A DNA stretch of 11,651 nucleotides. Origin: Coemansia sp. RSA 922 (Eukaryota; Kickxellomycota; Kickxellomycetes; Kickxellales; Kickxellaceae). The notes under the pieces are model-generated. The model ran no database searches. It was not told where the DNA came from and saw nothing but the letters and a program-made list of their open reading frames with translations. The position numbers and the translations under genes are program-made. Below are positions 7,499 through 11,651 of this stretch, piece after piece; positions within the stretch are counted from its first letter, which is position 1; each line of letters starts with the position of its first letter. The stretch spans positions 1 to 11,651 of the forward strand of contig JANBQS010000809.1 in assembly GCA_027577415.1 (NCBI GenBank), written 5' to 3'.

Positions 7499-9238
7499 AT
7501 GTACTCACTCTCGCTATTCCAATTTCTCCCACTCCACGTTCTTGAGCTAATTGTCGGCTATGTAGGTGATGACAGCAATTTGGACTCTGACGGCGTCACA
7601 AGATATACTAGGAGGTGCAAGAAACACCACACGCCGCTGCTTTGGGTGTGTCGTAACCTTCGAGATGTCGTTTATTCGCGTTATACTCGAAACTACATAC
7701 TTTCCCTTACGAATGTTGCATACAAGATGGGTCTTCATGATGTCGATGGGCGCTGTCCTTGGGTTTTCTGCCACGAGTATAATCGCTACTCTACACACCA
7801 CTTGGCCAAACGCGTTGTTATTAAGGCCGACCTACAGTGCATCTGTTCGGGTATGGCACTGAAAGTGTTGTCGCGTGCGCCGTACGACAACTGTGTGTTT
7901 CCTGTGGTTCGCACGCTATCATTTGCGTCCATATTTGCTAATCAATTAAGCGATATTGCAGTAGATCCGTCCGCAGCCGTGGCCAACATTTCCGCGTTTG
8001 TTCAGAGACTATTGCAGATGGCGCCCAAGGCCAGAGAATTTCGCATGAATCGCGGATATTTATACAAATGCTCCAATGAAACCCGCCACCTTAGCCTAGT
8101 TGCGCACCTCCTTCAGCTTACGAGTCGCTATATATACAAGCTTCCAGATGGCCGTCAGTTTGTGGACTTTGATATCAGTGGAGTTTGTCATCTCGTTCAT
8201 ATCGATTACTATCAGGGTTTAAACAACGTACAGATTGTTCAGCTAGCGCGACAGTGCGCTCAGACATTGCGGATCCTAAAGGTGTGTATCTCTGTAGGTT
8301 CTGTAAGCAAATATTCGGAAGTCTCGGGGCTTATTTGTGACAACGACGGCGGCTATGTACAGTACCCATGTCTCCGAAATCTGACTATCGGAATATGGAA
8401 TCGGGCTCCTAGATCACCACGGCCGGTATTTGACAATGCAGTGCCCTTTCCCGCTCTTCAGCATCTGACTATTAGGGCATGCAATCCATTTGGCGACGAT
8501 ACACTCTTCAGGGGCAATGCAGCGACCCTTGAATCCCTGAGTATAAGATTTGACTGGGATACAGTTACAATTTTCAGAGATCGCCAAGTCTTTACGCACA
8601 ACAGCCATCCTAGACTACGATCTGTTACGCTTGACAGTTCCGAGTGCATCAGATCAAACACCTTTGCTACTGGTGCTGACTACATGCAGTTTGTACTGGG
8701 TATTGGGCCCCAAGCTTCTGTGCGAAAGATCACTGGTATCCCACTCGACGATTTTCTTCCGCGTGTACTGTCTTTACTTGGAGGCTATCCCTCCATTCGG
8801 TTCCTCAAACTGTGCCGCACAAACTTTATGCTTTCGGACGTTGTCACCTTGATCAAATCGCTTCCTCTCCTATCGGACCTGGGAACATGTCTCCCAACCG
8901 TGGGTCCTATGCCAGCCCGCGTTACAAAGGAAGGGCTTTCCGAGTATTTTATCAAGACGTATGGTCCGATAGGCAAGAATTTCCAACGGTGGCACTGTGT
9001 AGATCGTGACTATGCTATGCCTGAGAGGATGGAATGTTTGTTACAACTGGCGTTGATATGTCCCCGCTTTCATTATATTGCTGTAAGGGATGAACACGAT
9101 CGAGTTCGATTTACTGAGCTTGCGAAAGAGGTGATCTCTTCGCCTCCATTCGAGAAACATCGGCAGCGGCTAGAGCGATTGACTCCTAGCGGATATTCGC
9201 GTGAATCTTCGGTGATTAAAGAATGTCCATATTTTTGA
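7499..9238 (+). CDS. F-box-like protein with degenerate leucine-rich repeats
   Basis: This 579-residue protein has no firm orthologue. Residues 1-60 look like an F-box: LPLHVLELIVGYVGD at 10-24, then PLLWVCRNLRDVVYSRY at 46-62. This is the kind of helical segment that binds Skp1 in SCF ubiquitin ligases. The rest holds irregular repeats of the x-L-x-x-L-x-I/L kind, for example PCLRNLTIGIW (290-300), FPALQHLTI (317-325), LESLSIRF (344-351), PRLRSVTL (371-378) and PSIRFLKL (431-438). These suggest a solenoid that could bind a substrate. By recollection it belongs to a much-expanded family in Kickxellomycotina genomes. The chosen ATG at 7499 has a good ACC context; nine bases upstream in frame is only a TTG. 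The stop is TGA at 9236-9238, and the frame is intact without introns. The substrate is unknown. Confidence 0.7.
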   Translation: MYSLSLFQFLPLHVLELIVGYVGDDSNLDSDGVTRYTRRCKKHHTPLLWVCRNLRDVVYSRYTRNYILSLTNVAYKMGLHDVDGRCPWVFCHEYNRYSTHHLAKRVVIKADLQCICSGMALKVLSRAPYDNCVFPVVRTLSFASIFANQLSDIAVDPSAAVANISAFVQRLLQMAPKAREFRMNRGYLYKCSNETRHLSLVAHLLQLTSRYIYKLPDGRQFVDFDISGVCHLVHIDYYQGLNNVQIVQLARQCAQTLRILKVCISVGSVSKYSEVSGLICDNDGGYVQYPCLRNLTIGIWNRAPRSPRPVFDNAVPFPALQHLTIRACNPFGDDTLFRGNAATLESLSIRFDWDTVTIFRDRQVFTHNSHPRLRSVTLDSSECIRSNTFATGADYMQFVLGIGPQASVRKITGIPLDDFLPRVLSLLGGYPSIRFLKLCRTNFMLSDVVTLIKSLPLLSDLGTCLPTVGPMPARVTKEGLSEYFIKTYGPIGKNFQRWHCVDRDYAMPERMECLLQLALICPRFHYIAVRDEHDRVRFTELAKEVISSPPFEKHRQRLERLTPSGYSRESSVIKECPYF

Positions 9239-9486
9239 GACCAGTAATGGATAACCAGAAAATATCACATTCACCTATTAAACTCCCAGGTATTGGTATT
9301 GATATATTCAATGTGCTATTTACAGTATATTAGGATCTATTAATATAAACATGTGTATCAGGGTGCCTCTGAAACGTAAATCGCACAATACACTACAGTG
9401 GAACGTAAACCTTGGCACTAAAATAATAATATCCATTGTTTGCAAACATTTATATTTAAACATCCACTACCACGTTAGCCTTTAGG
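9239..9486. other. Convergent 3' spacer between the F-box gene and the GT69 pseudogene
   Basis: This 248 bp stretch is AT-rich and lies between two converging 3' ends. It contains the 10-bp palindrome GTTTGCAAAC at 9438-9447 and several ATTAATATA-type stretches that could serve 3'-end formation on either strand. No coding frame was seen. Confidence 0.5.
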
Positions 9487-9491
9487 CTAAC
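9474..9491. repeat. Perfect 7-bp inverted repeat at the end of the GT69 pseudogene
   Basis: GTTAGCC (9474-9480) and GGCTAAC (9485-9491) flank a TTTA loop. The terminal TAG of the glycosyltransferase frame (9487-9489) sits within the right arm. A stem of this size can occur by chance, and no role is established. Confidence 0.45.
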
Positions 9492-10752
9492 TCATGTAAT
9501 TAATATATTGATCCGGGGCGTCTACATCGTGAGTGTCTATACCATTAAGAGGCTGGCAGAGGATCTTCTCAGGACCAGGTCGGAACGTGATCTTCTCTAC
9601 TTCGGGGGAGTTGTATGGAAGATCAGCTGGGAATGATGCTGGCCTGCGTAACAAGTTACGGACTCTTAGATCGTAACTCAGCTTCACTCACGGCACTGTG
9701 ACTAGACGGTTGAAGCCTTTTCGCCACATGTCATTGCAAATCAGCGAGCATTCTGACGCCGAGCACTCGCCCTCGATACTTCGCCGGAAACGCACACCGT
9801 TATCATCCTGGAAAACCTTTGCGTCAATCAAAGCCATCCCGTTCCAACCGCATTGCACCTGGAATGGCCGGTCCCGCATCTGCGCTTCCATCGTTATACG
9901 GTCTGAGGATAACTTGTATGGCTCATCAATAAGCCTGTGTCCTAGCATACCTCGAGACACCCACCTGTCGTAGAATGCTGGTTCTCCATACAGCTCGTAA
10001 TAGTCTTGGGCTCAGGTGAGGTGTGAGCCTTGAGCACGCGACTGGAATATCAGCTCGAGAATGTCCGACATACAAAAGAATACGTCATTGCTGAACAATA
10101 CATGACCATACTTTACTTTGCTGCTGTACAGAGGCTCCATAGCAAAATTACAGATCTTGGCTAGGTACTCGATGCGATGAACGTGCTGGGGCTTCGGCTC
10201 AGAGTCAGTGATAATCCTATGCGCAATTTTGAGTGCGTTTAGAGTTTCGTTAAACCGGTGCAGTATCTCCCTCGTCTTGTCCTTTGATCCGTTTTCGTAA
10301 ACCGATATGAAAATCCGATCGTGACCCAGCCTATCTGCTAGAGCGAGCAGCTGTGTCGCCATGTTAGGTAGTATCTGCTCGTTGTTGTACAAGTTGATGG
10401 CGACGAAGACCGGCTCCATGTTGTCATGTGTAATATTCGAATATCGCTGCCGTGCTGACGTAACAAACGCCTCGCTAAAGGTATTCTGCGAGCAAAATGC
10501 ACCGAGTTCTTACTTGTTTATATCACGATGGAGTTTTTGCAGATACGAGTCAAGGTCGACGCGCGCTGGCGGCACATTGATGGCCACAGATAAGCCGCCA
10601 GTCGAGTCGTCTACCGAGTCGCTAGTTGGTGCAAATTACCCGTAGTCATAGCGATACATGCCAACGATGCTCACTAGTGCTAACCCTATTAGACAGTATA
10701 TCATCGAGAACGCTCGCCCACGGAGTGAAGCGGTGCTAATTAAGAACATCAT
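9487..10752 (-). pseudogene. GT69 (CAP59/CMT1-type) glycosyltransferase with four in-frame stops
   Basis: GT69 enzymes such as cryptococcal Cmt1 are alpha-1,3-mannosyltransferases of the Golgi that build extracellular glycans. One - strand frame of 422 codons runs from ATG 10750-10752 to TAG 9487-9489. Codons 1-13 are a short basic tail and 14-33 a membrane helix (IYCLIGLALVSIVG), giving a type II topology. The catalytic part follows: INLYNNE (119-125), YENGSKDKT (152-160), NDVFFC (222-227), FYDRW (260-264), CGWNGM (301-306) and SECSL (333-337). Stops interrupt it at codons 39 (TAA, 10636-10638), 81 (TAA, 10510-10512), 247 (TGA, 10012-10014) and 355 (TGA, 9688-9690), yet no frameshift is present. 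Some expected residues look altered: ICN where the family usually has RN, and DRW where it usually has DTW. A retroelement relic lies upstream. Most likely this is a dead copy from a multigene family. Confidence 0.82.
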
Positions 10753-10907
10753 ATTACCAAGTTTGCAAGAAATAAAAGTAGATGGAAAATGTGCAAGCGA
10801 TAGAACGGAGAAGATGGGTGTGTCTAGTAAAAAAAATGGACTAACAAACGATTGAGAATCGTAAGGAAGTTAAAGAAGAACAGGCGTTAAAAGAAAAGCT
10901 GCTGTTC

Positions 10908-10914
10908 ATTTATA
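10908..10914 (-). promoter_or_regulatory. TATA-like box upstream of the GT69 pseudogene
   Basis: TATAAAT on the - strand lies about 155 bp before the ATG at 10752. The interval 10753-10907 carries no recognisable coding frame and probably holds the former promoter and leader. Confidence 0.25.
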
Positions 10915-11520
10915 AGAGTGCTTCTGGTCGCCGTGTGGTCGCCATTTTCCTTGCCACAAAAGAGGCCAAGTGCCTAAGGAGAGCCTTTGCGACTCAATCA
11001 GGCAAGGAGAAAATATGTTCTCCCTTTGTAGCCAAAAACCGAGATGGAGTGGAACCATTCCTTTTAGGATTCATGAGTTGCTCATTCTAGGAAAAATCCT
11101 GAGTATCTCCAGAGGACGATCCTTCCAACCTAGCACGCGTGTAGCCGATTAAAAACAACAATTTGGGGAGATTCGTTCCATCCAAATGGAAAGAAGCTTG
11201 GCTCCGTTGGCCAATAGTTGGTATACAATGTCAAGTGTTACATAAAGCATAGAATATGTGCTTTGCGCCCTATCTCTGAGCTGTAAGCTAGTGGTAGGCC
11301 ACATCATGGATCCAAGAAATTGGTACCCATTAGATCTTTCTAGTTGCACAGACTGGGCAACAATAATATAGTTTTTATTTGTTAGATTTAGTGGGTAGTC
11401 AGAATCTCTAATGCAAAGGAAATGGAGTCATGCTTGTGTTTTAAGTGGATCAGCACTACTTAAACCAATGTGCGATAGAAAAATGAGCATTACTTGAACA
11501 TTTATTAAAAATTGGGGTCT
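10909..11520 (-). mobile_element. Decayed non-LTR retrotransposon reverse transcriptase fragment
   Basis: One - strand frame is readable across about 200 codons, interrupted by stops at 11428-11430 (TGA), 11149-11151 (TAA) and 11071-11073 (TGA), and ending at TGA 10906-10908. Its translation follows the order seen at the C-terminal end of LINE-type reverse transcriptases. SHIGLSSADPLKTQA resembles the segment after the catalytic palm. GYQFLGSMMW resembles the YLG motif. LLANGAKLLSIW resembles the usual YGAELW block. ATRVLGWKDRPLEILRI resembles the R-x-x-LG-x-x-x-x-PLE stretch of the thumb. No palm FADD or YADD box, endonuclease, poly(A) tail or target-site duplication was found, so it would be a truncated inactive remnant. 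The call rests on motif order only. Confidence 0.4.
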
Positions 11521-11651
11521 CTACCGAGTAAAAGATTTAGGGAAAGGGATATAAGAGGTTGCCTGCTCCTAAACTACAAGCTTAGTGGCGGGGGACGCAC
11601 TTGGCAGGCTCGGGCGTAGGGACAACCGAAGAGTAGGCTGGGGGCTGAGTC
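11521..11651. other. Right-edge sequence, partly GC-rich, no assignable gene
   Basis: On the - strand the frame of the reverse-transcriptase relic meets stops at 11521-11523 and 11569-11571. From about 11583 to the edge the sequence becomes clearly richer in G and C than the AT-rich stretch before it. A short open - strand frame from the edge to about 11574 has a Pro/Leu-rich translation that I do not recognise. It could be more of the relic in another frame or a different element. Confidence 0.3.

Noticed and set aside
10012..10014. TGA in the glycosyltransferase read as selenocysteine
   Set aside because: Selenoproteins are reported in some early-diverging fungi, but the same frame has two TAA stops and a second TGA at a likely Arg position, so recoding cannot rescue it.
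9487..10752. Altered genetic code explaining the in-frame stops
   Set aside because: The other genes end cleanly at TGA (VPS17, F-box) and TAA (RIF1, MTQ1) and have no internal TAA or TGA before those points, apart from the methyltransferase frame break, so the standard code holds.
1..11651. Search for tRNA or rRNA genes, CRISPR-like arrays and biosynthetic clusters
   Set aside because: No cloverleaf-like sequence, spaced direct repeats or functionally linked enzyme set was seen; neighbouring genes belong to unrelated pathways.

Overview
The window reads as nuclear DNA of a compact-genome fungus. Its genes are mostly single open frames with no clear intron, spacers are short, and pyrimidine-rich leaders sit before start codons. 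An F-box-like protein opening MYSLSLFQFLPLHVLELI, followed by a PLLWVCRNLRDVVYSRY block, resembles a large family I associate with Kickxellomycotina (Coemansia and relatives). That lineage call is inference from recollection; no search was run.

Layout from left to right. Positions 1-278 are a spacer that begins with a purine-rich tract. Positions 279-1796 (-) encode a PX-BAR sorting nexin that best fits retromer subunit Vps17. Positions 1950-5780 (-) encode a Rif1 orthologue with N-terminal protein phosphatase 1 docking motifs. A 367 bp spacer (5781-6147) separates it from a divergent gene at 6148-7253 (+), a HemK/PrmC/Mtq1-type release-factor glutamine methyltransferase whose C-terminus lies in a shifted frame. 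Positions 7499-9238 (+) encode the F-box/leucine-rich-repeat-like protein. Converging on it, 9487-10752 (-) is a GT69 (CAP59/CMT1-type) type II membrane glycosyltransferase broken by four in-frame stop codons but no frameshift. The right end (about 10909-11520, -) holds a decayed stretch resembling the C-terminal part of a non-LTR retrotransposon reverse transcriptase.

The left and middle genes are unrelated housekeeping functions: endosome-to-Golgi retrieval, control of replication timing and telomeres, and release-factor methylation. Nothing indicates a cluster or shared pathway. The right third is more accessory in character, with a family-expanded F-box gene, a dead glycosyltransferase and a retroelement relic. 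I found no RNA gene, CRISPR array or intact mobile element, and no convincing undescribed system. The most useful leads are the indel-free pseudogene, the break in the methyltransferase frame, and the phosphatase-docking architecture of Rif1.
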